46,546 bases of DNA from Algoriphagus aquimarinus (GCF_007997215.1 NZ_VORW01000027.1:1-46546); one strand, 5' to 3'; counted from the stretch's first letter, positions 1-9,112 are shown. A program made the numbers and translations. The notes: generated by a model from the sequence alone, not told the origin.

Positions 1-30
1 AGGAGAGGGAGCTTGTCAGTGCTAACTAAG
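1..30 (+). repeat. 3' tail of the dispersed island repeat
   Basis: The first bases of the window (AGGAGAGGGAGCTTG, then AGTGCTAA) match the end of the repeat copy at 25399-25533 almost base for base. The rest of this copy would lie left of the window. Confidence 0.5.
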
Positions 31-35
31 ATGAT

Positions 36-455
36 ATGAATATGAACAGAATCTTCAGTACCGTACTAATACTCCTCTGGACCTATACGGGACTGGATAA
101 ACTGATTCGATTTACAGAGAGCAGAAAGGCATTCCTTAACCAGACCTTTCCGGCCGAGCTGGCGGAGATTCTGGCTTATGCAATACCAATAACTGAGTTG
201 CTGCTTGCCCTACTCCTACTCTTTTCAGTGACCCGATGGTGGGGATACCTGGGTAGCATCTTATTGCTCACTGTATTCACAACCTATGTGGGACTGATTT
301 GGGTGGGAGCTTTTCCAAGGGTGCCGTGTAATTGTGCGGGAATCCTGGAGAGTTTGGGATGGGCAGAGCACTTTGTGCTGATTGTAGTGTGTATTGGGTT
401 GGGGGTTGCCGGTATTCGATTGAAAGATTGGAAAATTGAAAAATTGGAAGATTAA
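36..455 (+). CDS. MauE/DoxX-like four-helix membrane protein
   Basis: A 139-aa protein with four hydrophobic segments (about residues 7-25, 45-65, 70-92 and 112-127). Between helices 3 and 4 it has the motif VPCNCAGILESLGW followed by a histidine, which is typical of Bacteroidota MauE/DoxX-like proteins. Family members of the methylamine-utilisation type are thought to help deliver or reoxidise thiol-disulfide partners in the periplasm. Nearby TlpA-like proteins, such as the one at 6701-8101, are common companions. The start at 36 is taken as ATG; a second in-frame ATG at 42 is equally possible. Homologues are often encoded beside DUF6520 peptides, as here. The role as a redox partner is inference. 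Confidence 0.7.
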   Translation: MNMNRIFSTVLILLWTYTGLDKLIRFTESRKAFLNQTFPAELAEILAYAIPITELLLALLLLFSVTRWWGYLGSILLLTVFTTYVGLIWVGAFPRVPCNCAGILESLGWAEHFVLIVVCIGLGVAGIRLKDWKIEKLED

Positions 456-574
456 GAGATTGGAGATTAGAGATTAAGTAGCTATCGCGGAGGAGTAATT
501 AGAGTTTGGTATTTGATCAATTTAAAATGAAGGAATTGGAAGTTTAAAATATATGAAAGTAGAGAGGTGTGAGA

Positions 575-660
575 ATCACCCTGAAGGGGTGAAACCATTA
601 ATAGCCATGGGTGAAACCCATGGTTAATAGAGAAAATAGGCCGTTGCCCTCGGCGCAGGA
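575..660. repeat. Palindromic intergenic repeat (CCATGGGTGAAACCCATGG)
   Basis: A perfect 8-bp stem with a GAA loop sits at 605-623, extended by ATTAA/TTAAT flanks. It is preceded by CACCCTGAAGGGGTG, itself an inverted repeat. Sequences of this pattern are scattered between genes in many Bacteroidota genomes. Their function is unknown. Confidence 0.6.
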
Positions 661-812
661 TCATTTTTGGAAGACGTAGGTTTGTGCCGAGGATGGAAAC
701 GAATTCCTAATGGGAAATGGTCTTTGTTACCCCCGACCCCTTCCCGATAGTTCGCGGAGGGGAGAATGGTGTTGAGTGGAAGGTAGGAAAGGTAAGTGGT
801 GTCAGACTGACA

Positions 813-867
813 CTTCGATTTCGAAACTCTCGTCTCTCAAGTGCTCAGTGTGAGCGGAGTCGAAGTC
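813..867 (+). repeat. Dispersed repeat, copy 1 (CTTCGATTTCGAAACTCTCG)
   Basis: The first 40 or so bases are repeated almost exactly at 1310-1355. The segment ends in AGCGGAGTCGAAG, the reverse of the CTTCGACTTCGCTCAGTAC motif at 8119-8145. It belongs to a family of short intergenic repeats common in Bacteroidota. Confidence 0.6.
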
Positions 868-1309
868 GGGAATTGAAAATAGCTGGAAGTCGAAATGCAG
901 AAAGCTAAAAAAGGAAAACCCCAGAGGCCCGTCCGTATGGATTCATTTGGCCGGAGTGACAGATTTATAGCGCTGGGTTTTAACCCGGTGAAAAAAAGAT
1001 CAAAGGCCATTTCCCTCGGACATGAAGAAAAGTGATAATACTAAGGCTTGTCCCGAGGAGGTCTAAAGAGTTTGGAAAGATAAAAGTGGAACAGCAATGA
1101 TTAATCTACCTTCAAAGAAAGGCGTCGGAGGTGGATCCGACGCCCACAGTCCAAATTATCTAAAGCTGGGACTGTAAAAAATGAATCAGTAGAAGATGGT
1201 GTTATTCCAGCTTCTGCGGTCAATTGGATGAAAGCAACTAGTTTCAAAATGAATGTAACTAATAAACGTGCTATACACAAGTAACTGACAAGTAAAACTT
1301 TATAGGACC

Positions 1310-1355
1310 CTTCGATTTCGAGACTCTCGTCTCTCAAGTGCTCAGGGTGACACCT
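1310..1355 (+). repeat. Dispersed repeat, copy 2
   Basis: A near-identical second copy of 813-855, including the shared core CTCTCGTCTCTCAAGTGCTC. The two copies are in direct orientation, about 500 bp apart. Confidence 0.6.
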
Positions 1356-1565
1356 CAAAGGTTAAAAAAAGGGCAGGGCTGCTGTAAAACCCCACCCAAA
1401 AAAATAGCATTACCGGAGGATCATTTCTCTTGATAGCCTGGGGTAAGAGACTGGCTAGAACCCAATGAGCCTCCCAAAGGGAGATGCCGAAAACCCTTTT
1501 CAGAGTAGGCATTTAGATTCAAACGGTTTGTCCCTTTTTGATTTGTCAAAAAAGGGTCTATAATT

Positions 1566-1853
1566 ATGAATAAGATCAAGAAAATGCTTCCAGCACTAGC
1601 AATGGTGTTGGGAGCAACCTTCGCAATGGCAATGAATGCCCCTGCTATCTTGGACTCAAACCCTCCGGAGGAAGTATTCACCCCGGATTCGTCTGAGCCA
1701 AGTAATTACAGAAATGTAACAGAGGAATACAATAACCTGAGTTACAACTGTGATAATCAGGAAATGGAATGCCTGGTTCAATTTTCCAATGATGATCCGG
1801 CAACGGGTATCAAAAGTATTTTGGACGAAGGCCAATTCACGGTAATACCTTAA
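1566..1853 (+). CDS. DUF6520-family small secreted protein
   Basis: A 95-aa protein with a lysine-rich N-terminus (MNKIKKMLPALAMVLGATFA) and a hydrophobic signal segment at residues 7-22. A short, polar, acidic mature part follows, with a Cys pair in the pattern YNCDNQEMECLVQF (residues 60-73) and a closing GQF motif. This matches the DUF6520 peptides of Bacteroidota, which have no known biochemical function. The gene stands alone between the repeat-rich gap and a strong hairpin terminator at 1859-1893, and converges on susD. Families of this kind often sit beside MauE and TlpA-like genes, so a link to extracytoplasmic thiol chemistry is possible but unproven. Confidence 0.75.
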   Translation: MNKIKKMLPALAMVLGATFAMAMNAPAILDSNPPEEVFTPDSSEPSNYRNVTEEYNNLSYNCDNQEMECLVQFSNDDPATGIKSILDEGQFTVIP

Positions 1854-1858
1854 AGGTT

Positions 1859-1893
1859 ACACCCAAGGTCATCTTGGCCTTGGGTGTTTATTT
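1859..1893 (+). terminator. Intrinsic terminator after the DUF6520 gene
   Basis: The arms ACACCCAAGG (1859-1868) and CCTTGGGTGT (1878-1887) form a perfect 10-bp stem followed by TTATTTTTAT. It ends right at the susD stop codon and separates the two converging units. Confidence 0.85.
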
Positions 1894-3255
1894 TTATCTA
1901 GGGTTTTGGCTGATTCCACTCCGCTGGATTTCATCATCAGGGATGGGAAATACATACCGATTTGAATTGGGTTCAAGTGTAAATTGTTCTCCATTGATCT
2001 CCCGAATGAGGGATTTTTGATACGTTGGATATTGATTTAACCTGCGGAGATCTGTCCACCTTATACCCCTGCCAAATAGCTCCTTTTTCCTTTCCTCTAA
2101 GATCCTTCCGAGTAGTTCATCTTCATCGGTGATTTCCAAATCCACCCAGGTACCTGTCTGGTAACGAAGGGATAAAAGCTCATTCAACAATGCTGATGCC
2201 GCCTGTACATTTCCTTGTCTGGCATATCCTTCAGCGGCAATAAGTTGCATTTCCCCTACGGATATACCTCCAAAAAGGAAAGGAAGGCCTGTCAGGTGTT
2301 TGTTGAAATTGTAATATCCACTTGATGACTTGGAAAAATAGGCAGGTAGCCTTAAGTCCCCCTCTTCGAAAAGCTTTACAATAGTACTATCCGCATATAC
2401 CTGCGCAGAACGGTGGAAACTTACACTGCTTAAAACAGAATAAAAGATCATTTCATTATTAAATCTGGCAAAGGGTCTTGATGAGGCAAAATTAAGCGTA
2501 TTGAAGTCCAGGCGATTTTGGTATAAATTCAAAGCAGCTTCTGCAGCTTGAATAGCCTGCTCATATTGAAATGTGATCAGGTAAAATCTTGCAAGAACTC
2601 CCAAAGCCGCAGATTTAGTAGCTCTGTTTTTAGGACTTGCCTGCTGGGGTAAGAGCTCTGCAGCCATAGTTAAATCAGTTTGGATTTGGCTGTAAGACTC
2701 CAGCAAACTTGCCCGTACTGGCCGGGTACTTATGTCGGCAGATTCCCGAAGTACAATCCCAAGACTTCCCTCATTGTCACCGTCCCTTGAGTATGGAGGG
2801 GAAAATTGTTGGAGTAAATTGAAATAGGCGTATGATCGATGAAACAAAGCAGCTCCCTTGAGCTCGTTTAACTGTGGACTAACTCCAGATTCCTCTTCTA
2901 TTTTCGCCAAAGTTTCCAGTGCCACGTTGGCATAAAAAACCTGGGAATATGGGTCTGACCAATCGGAGGTAAAACTACCCTGGTAGGGATCATCAGCCCA
3001 TCTGTATGTCCCCTGTTCCACCACTGTTGCAAATCCGTTATAAGCTTCATCTGTTGCCCAAAATTCATTGGTGGAAAGTAGCGGAAGGGTACCCTGGTTG
3101 TTAAAAACCGTCGTATTATCCAGTAAATTCTGGACGTCTGTAAGCGTGTTGGGTACAACCAGACTTTGATTGGGCTTGGGATCCAAGAACCCTTCACAGG
3201 AGACCAATAGGCCTGCAAGGAGGATCAATTTTGATTTTTTGAGTATGTTTTTCAT
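1894..3255 (-). CDS. SusD/RagB-family nutrient-binding outer-membrane lipoprotein
   Basis: A 453-aa lipoprotein. I place the start at the ATG at 3255, because it directly precedes the signal MKNILKKSKLILLAG and the lipobox LLVSC; an upstream in-frame ATG at 3306 would add 17 unlikely residues. The mature protein starts EGFLDPKPNQS, typical of SusD. It has the TPR-like helical core and ends with a RWTDLRRLN motif (about residue 395) and a YVFPIPDDEI segment, both family hallmarks. SusD proteins cap the SusC channel at the cell surface and capture an oligomeric ligand. The gene follows susC by 135 bp. No glycosidase or peptidase accompanies the pair, so the substrate cannot be read from context. 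Confidence 0.93.
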   Translation of the reverse strand: MKNILKKSKLILLAGLLVSCEGFLDPKPNQSLVVPNTLTDVQNLLDNTTVFNNQGTLPLLSTNEFWATDEAYNGFATVVEQGTYRWADDPYQGSFTSDWSDPYSQVFYANVALETLAKIEEESGVSPQLNELKGAALFHRSYAYFNLLQQFSPPYSRDGDNEGSLGIVLRESADISTRPVRASLLESYSQIQTDLTMAAELLPQQASPKNRATKSAALGVLARFYLITFQYEQAIQAAEAALNLYQNRLDFNTLNFASSRPFARFNNEMIFYSVLSSVSFHRSAQVYADSTIVKLFEEGDLRLPAYFSKSSSGYYNFNKHLTGLPFLFGGISVGEMQLIAAEGYARQGNVQAASALLNELLSLRYQTGTWVDLEITDEDELLGRILEERKKELFGRGIRWTDLRRLNQYPTYQKSLIREINGEQFTLEPNSNRYVFPIPDDEIQRSGISQNPR

Positions 3256-3390
3256 AATTGTATTGCTTTTAAAAAAGGGGCCTGCGGATTTTCTTGAAGT
3301 AAGCAACCCACAGGCGGGTCTTTTGGATTTGGAGATAACCAGTCTCCCCTTATGAAGAAAGCTTTTGACCTGTTCCCTTTTTATGTTGTT

Positions 3391-6300
3391 TTAGAAATCG
3401 AGTTGTAATCCTGCTGCCAAACTTCTCAATGGAAGGTTAGTACCAAAATCCGGATCCCATTCTGAGTCCGTTGCTTTCCATATCATGCCGATATTGTTGG
3501 CATAAAGAAAGACCTCGGCATTCCTAAAGGCCTTTAGCCCTTTAGATTGGCGAGGAAAACTGTATCCAAGTCTTATATCCTGAAGTCGGATATGATCGCC
3601 TTTTTCTACTAAGGCAGAGCTGTTTCTGATGAAAGTATCCCTAAAACCGTCTCTATTTTCAGGCATAGCAGGCACCTGAGTTGCCGTTTCATCCCCTGGT
3701 TGTTGCCACCTGAGTGCAAAATCAGCATGACCTCCCCTGCCCTGCATGATGTTTTCATATTGGACCGTTGTTCTTTTGAAATAGTAGCCGCCGCGAAAAG
3801 TAATATTGGCAGAAAGACTTAGTCCTTTATACATGAAATTATTTCTGATTGCTCCAAACACGGTAGGTCTGGCTGCTCCATAGTAAGTTAAATTGTCCAT
3901 GGTCACACCGTTGACAATAGACCGGTAATCTTCACTTGGCTCTCCGTCAAGTAGTCCTATCGGTGCGCCAGTTGCCGGGTTTAAACCTTCCCAAGGAAGT
4001 GCATAAACGCCAAAAAGGGGTCTGCCCTCTACCGGATAATAGGTGCCACCGAGTCCTGAACTGGAGAAATTTAAAATATTGATTGGACTGACTTCTGTTT
4101 CGAAGCGGATCACTTCTTCATTAATACCACTGATTAGAAATACAGTGTTCCATGAGAATTCACCCTGTAGATTTTTCGTCTCCAAGGTTATGTCAATTCC
4201 TTTAGTCAGTGTACTTGCATTATTTCCGGTGAAACTTCGTATCCCGGTGGATGGAGCAAATGGGGAAGTTCCGATAAGATCCAATCCTACTTTCCTAAAA
4301 AATTCCACTGATCCTAAGAGCCTGCCAGACTTACTTTCCATATCCAGTCCTGCATTGATGATTTTGATCCGCTCCCACCGTAAGAGTGAATTAGGCGGAT
4401 TGACGATCTGTGAATAAGGAAGCTGGGTTAGCGGATTGTTGGAAATTGTCCTGGCCGTAGTAAATGCAGAAAGACTTCTGTCTACATTTCCATTATACCC
4501 ATAGGACAATCTTAATTTCACAAAGGGCAGATTATCCCAGTTGTAAAACTCCTCCTCGCTCAATACCCAACCCAAGCCGGCAGACCAAAGCGGTACTGCC
4601 CTTTGATTGGCGGAAACCCCGAAAAGATTGGAGGCATCCTTTCGCGCACTGACGGTCAACAGGTACCGGTTTTGATAAGAAAGTGAGGCATTTGCGAAAA
4701 GCGAGGTGAACCTATCCTGTCCCAAACCCAATCCTTCCCTGTTCGGGATACGCTGACCCGACTGGGGGAAATAATATTGGGAATACAAATTGGTGTAATC
4801 AACCGGCTGATTGGTATATAGCTCTTCATCGAATCCGTAGTACCTCCCCGAAAAGGAACGGTTTTCCAGAGCCTTGAACTCCGCTCCGGCCAAAGCCTGG
4901 ACATTCCAGCTTTCCCCAAGATCCTTTTGGTAATCCATCTGAATTCTTCCGCTATGGCTTAGAGCCCTGGAAGTACCCCAGTCATAAATTCCTTGCCTTG
5001 GGACTGGAAAGGAGAGGTTGCCGGACGTTGGATCCACCTGCGTGAAGGAATTAATCAGGTTACGTGCAAAATAGCTTTCAGGGGAATATTCTGTATTGCT
5101 TTGCCCCTTATTTTCCCAATACTGGTAAAGCAAATTCACATTCAAATCAGGTATAATCTTATAGGAAGCCCCCAAGTTGATCCTCCAGTCATCCCGGACA
5201 GACACAGTGGGTGCTCTACCGATCTCATCCAGTGGCACAAATGCCCAATCCAAGAGTCCCTGATCCTCAGCCTGTCTTTTCAGGCTTTCCCTGTAATCCC
5301 TAAACAGGGGAAGAGCCTCGCCGTTGGCATTTGCCAGCCGGGCATAAGGATACATGGAAGCGGTGGAACTGAACCTAAGGTCCTCTGGTCCCACGTTCTG
5401 GTCTACTTCTTTTGTCTTGGTGCCATAAAATCCTGCTGAAATTTTCAACCGATTCTCAAATAGGCTGAATTCATTCCTGAAGTTCAGGGTCATCCTGTCA
5501 GAATTATTCCCTGTGACATTCTCCTGCAGTTTGTCCCATCCTGCACTAACCCTAAAATTATGAAACTCCCCTCCTCCCGAGATTCCCAATGCATATTGTT
5601 GATTGATCTGGTTTCGGTACAGGTAGCGGTTTATATCGTTGTACAGGTTGTTTTGTCTGAGTATGTTGATTCCTGCTTCCGCTTCCGAGTCGGAGATTTC
5701 ACCTTCCCTCTGTCGAATTAGTAGTTCGACAACAGGACTCAATACAGGATTGCTGAAACTTGATTCGAAAGGAGAATAAAATCCAGATTCGAAGAGTTGT
5801 CTTTCCACATCAATGTAGTCATTAGTGGATAATACCGGATTTAGATTGGCATTTGGATGTTCTATCAGGTTTGTGTTTGCTGTGAAACTAACCCTAACCG
5901 GCTGGTTGGACTTACCTTTTTTGGTAGTGATCACAATCACTCCGTTTCCGGCTCTTGCTCCCCAAATAGAAGCCGCAGCAGCATCTTTAAGCACTGTAAT
6001 AGAGCCAATGTCATTTGGGTTGATGTCCTCCAGTGATCCGTCAAATGGAAAATTGTCAATAACAATCAGGGGTTGGTTAAATTGACCCAAAGTACTTCTA
6101 CCTCTGATGGAAATCGGGTCCCTTCCGTGATCACCGGTACGGTTGAAAATCAAACCTGAAGTTACATCTTCCAGCCTGTCGATCAGGTTGGTACTCACCC
6201 TTCGGTCTATGAGCTCTTCGTTTAGACTTACAAAAGAACCTGATGCTCTACTTTTGGGAATTTCCTGATACCCGGTGGCCAAAACTTCCACTTCTTCCAA

Positions 6301-6612
6301 CCCCATCTGTAATGGTACCAGTTTGATTTCAAGGATTTCGCCCAAAGGTATTTCAATGATTTTCTTGAAAGTCTCGAAGCCTATAAACTGGACTGTAAGT
6401 TCGGATTCTCCAGATTCAAGGTTTAGGGAGAAATTCCCGTTATCATCAGTGATGCTAGAAATGGAACCGGGAGTGGCAGTTACCAAAGCTCCGGGGAGAG
6501 CTTCTCCGGATTCTATGTCAACTACTTTCCCGTCCACGGTATTGGACTGCCCACATATTTCGTGTGATGCACAGAGCAGGGTCAATGTCAAAATCAGATA
6601 GATGTTTTTCAT
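3391..6612 (-). CDS. SusC/RagA-family TonB-linked outer-membrane transporter
   Basis: A 1073-aa protein of usual SusC length. It has a signal peptide ending near CGQ (residue 22), a carboxypeptidase-regulatory-like beta-sandwich (about 25-108, with DGKVVDIESGEALPGALV), and a plug domain (about 120-235, with ISIRGRSTL, PLIVIDNFP, ITVLKDAAAASIWGARAGNG and VIVITTKKG). A long beta-barrel ends in LQLDF. SusC imports ligands captured by SusD, using TonB energy. The gene lies between a tlpA-like gene (88-bp gap, holding a dispersed palindromic element) and susD, all on the - strand and probably co-transcribed. The pairing with a TlpA-like protein recalls small Cytophagales loci in which SusCD stands with MauE, DUF6520 and TlpA. 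The ligand is unknown. Confidence 0.95.
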   Translation of the reverse strand: MKNIYLILTLTLLCASHEICGQSNTVDGKVVDIESGEALPGALVTATPGSISSITDDNGNFSLNLESGESELTVQFIGFETFKKIIEIPLGEILEIKLVPLQMGLEEVEVLATGYQEIPKSRASGSFVSLNEELIDRRVSTNLIDRLEDVTSGLIFNRTGDHGRDPISIRGRSTLGQFNQPLIVIDNFPFDGSLEDINPNDIGSITVLKDAAAASIWGARAGNGVIVITTKKGKSNQPVRVSFTANTNLIEHPNANLNPVLSTNDYIDVERQLFESGFYSPFESSFSNPVLSPVVELLIRQREGEISDSEAEAGINILRQNNLYNDINRYLYRNQINQQYALGISGGGEFHNFRVSAGWDKLQENVTGNNSDRMTLNFRNEFSLFENRLKISAGFYGTKTKEVDQNVGPEDLRFSSTASMYPYARLANANGEALPLFRDYRESLKRQAEDQGLLDWAFVPLDEIGRAPTVSVRDDWRINLGASYKIIPDLNVNLLYQYWENKGQSNTEYSPESYFARNLINSFTQVDPTSGNLSFPVPRQGIYDWGTSRALSHSGRIQMDYQKDLGESWNVQALAGAEFKALENRSFSGRYYGFDEELYTNQPVDYTNLYSQYYFPQSGQRIPNREGLGLGQDRFTSLFANASLSYQNRYLLTVSARKDASNLFGVSANQRAVPLWSAGLGWVLSEEEFYNWDNLPFVKLRLSYGYNGNVDRSLSAFTTARTISNNPLTQLPYSQIVNPPNSLLRWERIKIINAGLDMESKSGRLLGSVEFFRKVGLDLIGTSPFAPSTGIRSFTGNNASTLTKGIDITLETKNLQGEFSWNTVFLISGINEEVIRFETEVSPINILNFSSSGLGGTYYPVEGRPLFGVYALPWEGLNPATGAPIGLLDGEPSEDYRSIVNGVTMDNLTYYGAARPTVFGAIRNNFMYKGLSLSANITFRGGYYFKRTTVQYENIMQGRGGHADFALRWQQPGDETATQVPAMPENRDGFRDTFIRNSSALVEKGDHIRLQDIRLGYSFPRQSKGLKAFRNAEVFLYANNIGMIWKATDSEWDPDFGTNLPLRSLAAGLQLDF

Positions 6613-6643
6613 ATGATTATAATTTGTCTTTTAAAGGCCATAT

Positions 6644-6703
6644 GGAATCTCGCATGCATTATATTCATCCCAGTGTGTGACTTTTTAGTCATGCTCGATT
6701 TCA
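6644..6703 (-). repeat. Dispersed 55-nt inverted element, copy A
   Basis: Read on the - strand, AATCGAGCATG (6690-6700) and CATGCGAGATT (6646-6656) form the arms of an imperfect stem around a middle with ACACACTGGGATGA. Related copies lie at 23887-23942 and 41311-41365. This one begins at the TGA stop of the tlpA-like gene (TGAAATCGAGC). Confidence 0.75.
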
Positions 6704-8101
6704 TGGCTGTATGGGTTTATATTTATTTAATTTTCTGAGGACTAAAACAGGGATTTCCAATTCCTTCTCTACTAGCTCTAGCCCATGTTTCTGAAATCCT
6801 TCCCTCAGACTTTCTACACTTGCGAGTTGTGCTTCCAGCTTAAGGTCTATGGGATAGTCAATTCCGGTGAGGTTGATCAGTGGATAGGGGCTTGACTGTA
6901 GGAAAAAGGAGTTGAGGTGATAGACCAGACCCTGCAGCGGGTAATTTGTCATCTCCACCCCAAATGGTCTGGTTTTGTATGATTTATTGGCATTTTGGGA
7001 TTCAGGAAAGGATCTTACTTCCTGTTGTATCAATGCATATACAGTCCTTTTTTGCATTTCTACTCTGGCTTCTATGTAGGGGAAGAATTTTTTGAGCTCA
7101 TCCTTCATATATGCAAATGGCTCTATGCCGGGTGGAAGAATCAGTTCGTAGCTGTAGACATGCCCTTCCTGCATTTTCCACTCTCTGTAGTCCATCCCTG
7201 TTTTGGAGGAGGTAATTTCTTCTTTTTCAAAATCCTCGAGAACTATCCTGTTGACTCCAAAATAATCCACGATGTCGTGGCCGGAATATGCAAACTGGAA
7301 ATGCTTGAAAAGGGACATGTTTACAATCCTGAAATAAGAACCGAAATCAAAGTGTTGGATCAGGGATGATTTGACTTCGGGGATATATCCTGTCAGCGCG
7401 GAAAGGTACCTGATATTCTTTTCTGGGATTTTTTCATTTCCGGGAATCAGAAATTCATCCTGCCTGAGCTGGAAACTGACGTCCTTCTTTAACCGGAAGG
7501 AAGGCTGACCAGTATCGAGTAGGTGTTGCAGCTTTTCATTTGTCATATCCTCCTTACCGGTAATGGCAACAATTTTCCCCCATTGATCCAAAATCACGAA
7601 ATGCGGAATAGTCAGATGCGGAATGAGACGCTGAAGCCTGCCATCCGAGGTAACTATCGGTATGTCGGTTTTCTCCAAGATGCCGTATGGCTCCAGGGTT
7701 TTCCTGACATTGTCCAGAGGTTCGAACGTGATAGGCACAAAATCAATCCTACTCTGAAAATCCTTCTGAAGCTGATCTGTTTCGAGCAGGGACTTGATGC
7801 TTGCCGAGCAGGAAGTTGCCCAGAAATGAAGGACTTTGTATTGGCCTTTCTGCTGATCCAGATTTATGGGTTTGCCTCCCAGCTTCAGAACATTAGTAAA
7901 CAGAATGCCACTCGGTATCTGATCTCCAATGGTTAAGGTATCGGAAAGAGCAGAAGGACTCTCGCCCTCCTGCCCTGGGATGCCAGGCTGATAAACCAAA
8001 TCTGTACCTGGGGGTGACTCCGCAACTTTACTTTGTGCTTTTAGGGTGCTTATGGGAAGACATAGGTATCCCATTAAGCAAATGAGTAGTGTTTTTTTCA
8101 T
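6701..8101 (-). CDS. TlpA-like thioredoxin-fold protein with C-terminal DUF3738-like domain
   Basis: A 466-aa exported protein with a signal peptide ending near LKAQ (residue 23). A TlpA/AhpC-type thioredoxin domain spans about residues 55-200 (VLHFWATSCSAS, a cis-Pro segment LTIPHFVILDQWG). A C-terminal part (about 210-466) ends in a pattern like DUF3738/TIGR03435 proteins: ligand-poor hydrophobic segment, NLTGIDYPIDLKLE, then LREGFQKHGLELVEKELEIPVLVL. The active site is SCSAS rather than CxxC, so the resolving cysteine is missing and ordinary disulfide reduction is doubtful. It is the first gene of the tlpA-susC-susD unit. The domain order resembles the TlpA-like proteins seen at small SusCD loci of Bacteroidota. 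Confidence 0.75.
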   Translation of the reverse strand: MKKTLLICLMGYLCLPISTLKAQSKVAESPPGTDLVYQPGIPGQEGESPSALSDTLTIGDQIPSGILFTNVLKLGGKPINLDQQKGQYKVLHFWATSCSASIKSLLETDQLQKDFQSRIDFVPITFEPLDNVRKTLEPYGILEKTDIPIVTSDGRLQRLIPHLTIPHFVILDQWGKIVAITGKEDMTNEKLQHLLDTGQPSFRLKKDVSFQLRQDEFLIPGNEKIPEKNIRYLSALTGYIPEVKSSLIQHFDFGSYFRIVNMSLFKHFQFAYSGHDIVDYFGVNRIVLEDFEKEEITSSKTGMDYREWKMQEGHVYSYELILPPGIEPFAYMKDELKKFFPYIEARVEMQKRTVYALIQQEVRSFPESQNANKSYKTRPFGVEMTNYPLQGLVYHLNSFFLQSSPYPLINLTGIDYPIDLKLEAQLASVESLREGFQKHGLELVEKELEIPVLVLRKLNKYKPIQP

Positions 8102-8118
8102 GTGCTTTTGATGTTTGT

Positions 8119-8240
8119 TGCTGGGTACTTCGACTTCGCTCAGTACAAGTGTCCGATGACCGATGACCGATGTTGGCGGACGGGAGACCGAAGACGGAAG
8201 ACCGGCTGACAGGTGTCGGATGACCGATGCCCGGTGTGGT
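8119..8240. repeat. Short-motif repeat array (GACCGATGACCGATG type)
   Basis: It begins with GTACTTCGACTTCGCTCAGTAC, followed by repeated variants of GACCGATG, GACCGAAG and GTCGGATGACC. A similar but shorter motif (GACCGATGACAGGTGACC) occurs at 33621-33640. This kind of low-complexity intergenic array is frequent in Cytophagales. Confidence 0.5.
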
Positions 8241-8243
8241 TAC

Positions 8244-8355
8244 CGTCATTGCGAGGCGAGGTACGAGCCGCGGCAATCTCGATCTAGGAAGTGCTAACTT
8301 CTATGAGATTGCTTCGTCCTTCGTCCTCCCGCCACGACGGGCAGGCGCAATGACG
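8244..8355. repeat. 112-bp inverted-repeat element (CGTCATTGCG ... CGCAATGACG)
   Basis: Perfect 10-bp terminal inverted repeats lie at 8244-8253 and 8346-8355. Inner inverted segments GGCAATCTC and GAGATTGCT could fold the whole unit into one long hairpin. The type, built on CATTGCGAGG and GCAATCTC, is a well-known dispersed palindromic element in several bacterial phyla. It has no coding capacity, so a non-autonomous MITE or REP-like unit is likely. Confidence 0.75.
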
Positions 8356-8401
8356 TTCCAAACAAGACGTAGTCCTTCCACCCTACCGATTTCCGATAGT
8401 C

Positions 8402-8990
8402 CAGCAATACTGAATAATAAGATGTAATGTGTCAGCGCTACCAGCTACTGTGAGCTTGCTGACGTGAGTGTGTGGTAACCGATCTGCTCAGGGCTGTGCA
8501 CCTCCCCTTTCACGGTCTTAAAAAACGAACCCTTAAATCGGATTCTTAGGCTTCAGAGGATATAGGCGATCTACCGCGGCGATGCCGAGTTCCACTGGAC
8601 GGATGTAATAGGTCCCGATAATCCTGACAGCTATCGGTAGAGAACGAGATGACCCGCTTACCAACAGAGCATACTCTCCCATCCTGTGGACCCTACAGGA
8701 AGCTTTCTGAAACAGAAAAGGAAGTAAATCAATCATGCTCGTTTTCATATAAATGAAAAATGGTAAAACGAGTCTTTGAAGGTTAAAAAGGAGTTATGGC
8801 GGAGCTCCTTACAACCAAGCTGCTAGCTTCTGACGGCATACGGATTGGAATTACGATAAGGAACCCACAGCCATAACTATACAAATATAGCTAGCCATGG
8901 GTATTTCCCTACCGTCTCGTCCGAGGTAAACGTCAGAATTTGCAGCCGAGACTCTTTGAAAATACCAGTTAAAATTCATCTAGGAACAAG
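8402..8990. other. Gene-free segment with interleaved inverted repeats, possibly a structured RNA or element remnant
   Basis: The sequence is more GC-rich than the AT-rich genes to its right and holds several pairings: GTCAGC/GCTGAC near 8430-8462, AGTTATGGC (8792-8800) with GCCATAACT (8870-8878), and TTCTGACG (8828-8835) with CGTCAGAA (8931-8938). The last two interleave, as in a pseudoknot. A 71-codon - strand ORF (8533-8748) does not look like a known protein. It may be an untranslated part of a lost mobile element. I do not recognise a known RNA family. Confidence 0.3.
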
Positions 8991-9090
8991 TAATTGCAAC
9001 CTTTAAAAGATCGAAAGGTTAAAAGAACTCCCCCAAATGATAAATTTTGATGTTTCTAAGTTAAAAACAATAATCCAAACAAGCAAATAA

Positions 9091-9112
9091 AAAACCTATT
9101 ATAACAGGTTTT
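9091..9112. promoter_or_regulatory. Near-perfect 22-bp palindrome upstream of the XRE gene, probable operator
   Basis: AAAACCT (9091-9097) and AGGTTTT (9106-9112) flank a TTATAA core, with a single mismatched pair. It lies 30 bases before the start codon of an XRE-type regulator, a usual place for autoregulation. A terminator for leftward transcription is the alternative. Confidence 0.45.

Larger units (their letters stand above)
456..1565. other. Gene-free stretch of 1.1 kb made mostly of dispersed repeats
   Basis: I see no convincing gene here. It holds several palindromic or repeated segments (listed separately at 575-660, 813-867 and 1310-1355) and a short GC-rich inverted motif near 970-990 (GCTGGGTTTTAACCCGG). 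A 26-codon ORF at 1097-1177 is too short and unlike any family I know. The last 130 bases, before the DUF6520 gene, form a long leader with T-rich tracts. Confidence 0.6.

Noticed and set aside
717..908. 63-codon + strand ORF
   Set aside because: It covers the dispersed repeat at 813-867; composition is Arg/Ser-rich and unlike a protein family.
1097..1177. 26-codon ORF starting MINLPSKKGVGGG
   Set aside because: Too short, no recognisable pattern and no clear promoter; kept only as a note on the gap.
1101..1358. 85-codon - strand ORF
   Set aside because: It runs through repeat copy 1310-1355 and has no domain features.
8533..8748. 71-codon - strand ORF starting MKTSMIDLLPFLFQ
   Set aside because: It lies in the GC-richer, hairpin-bearing segment; the sequence resembles no protein family known to me, so I treat the region as non-coding.
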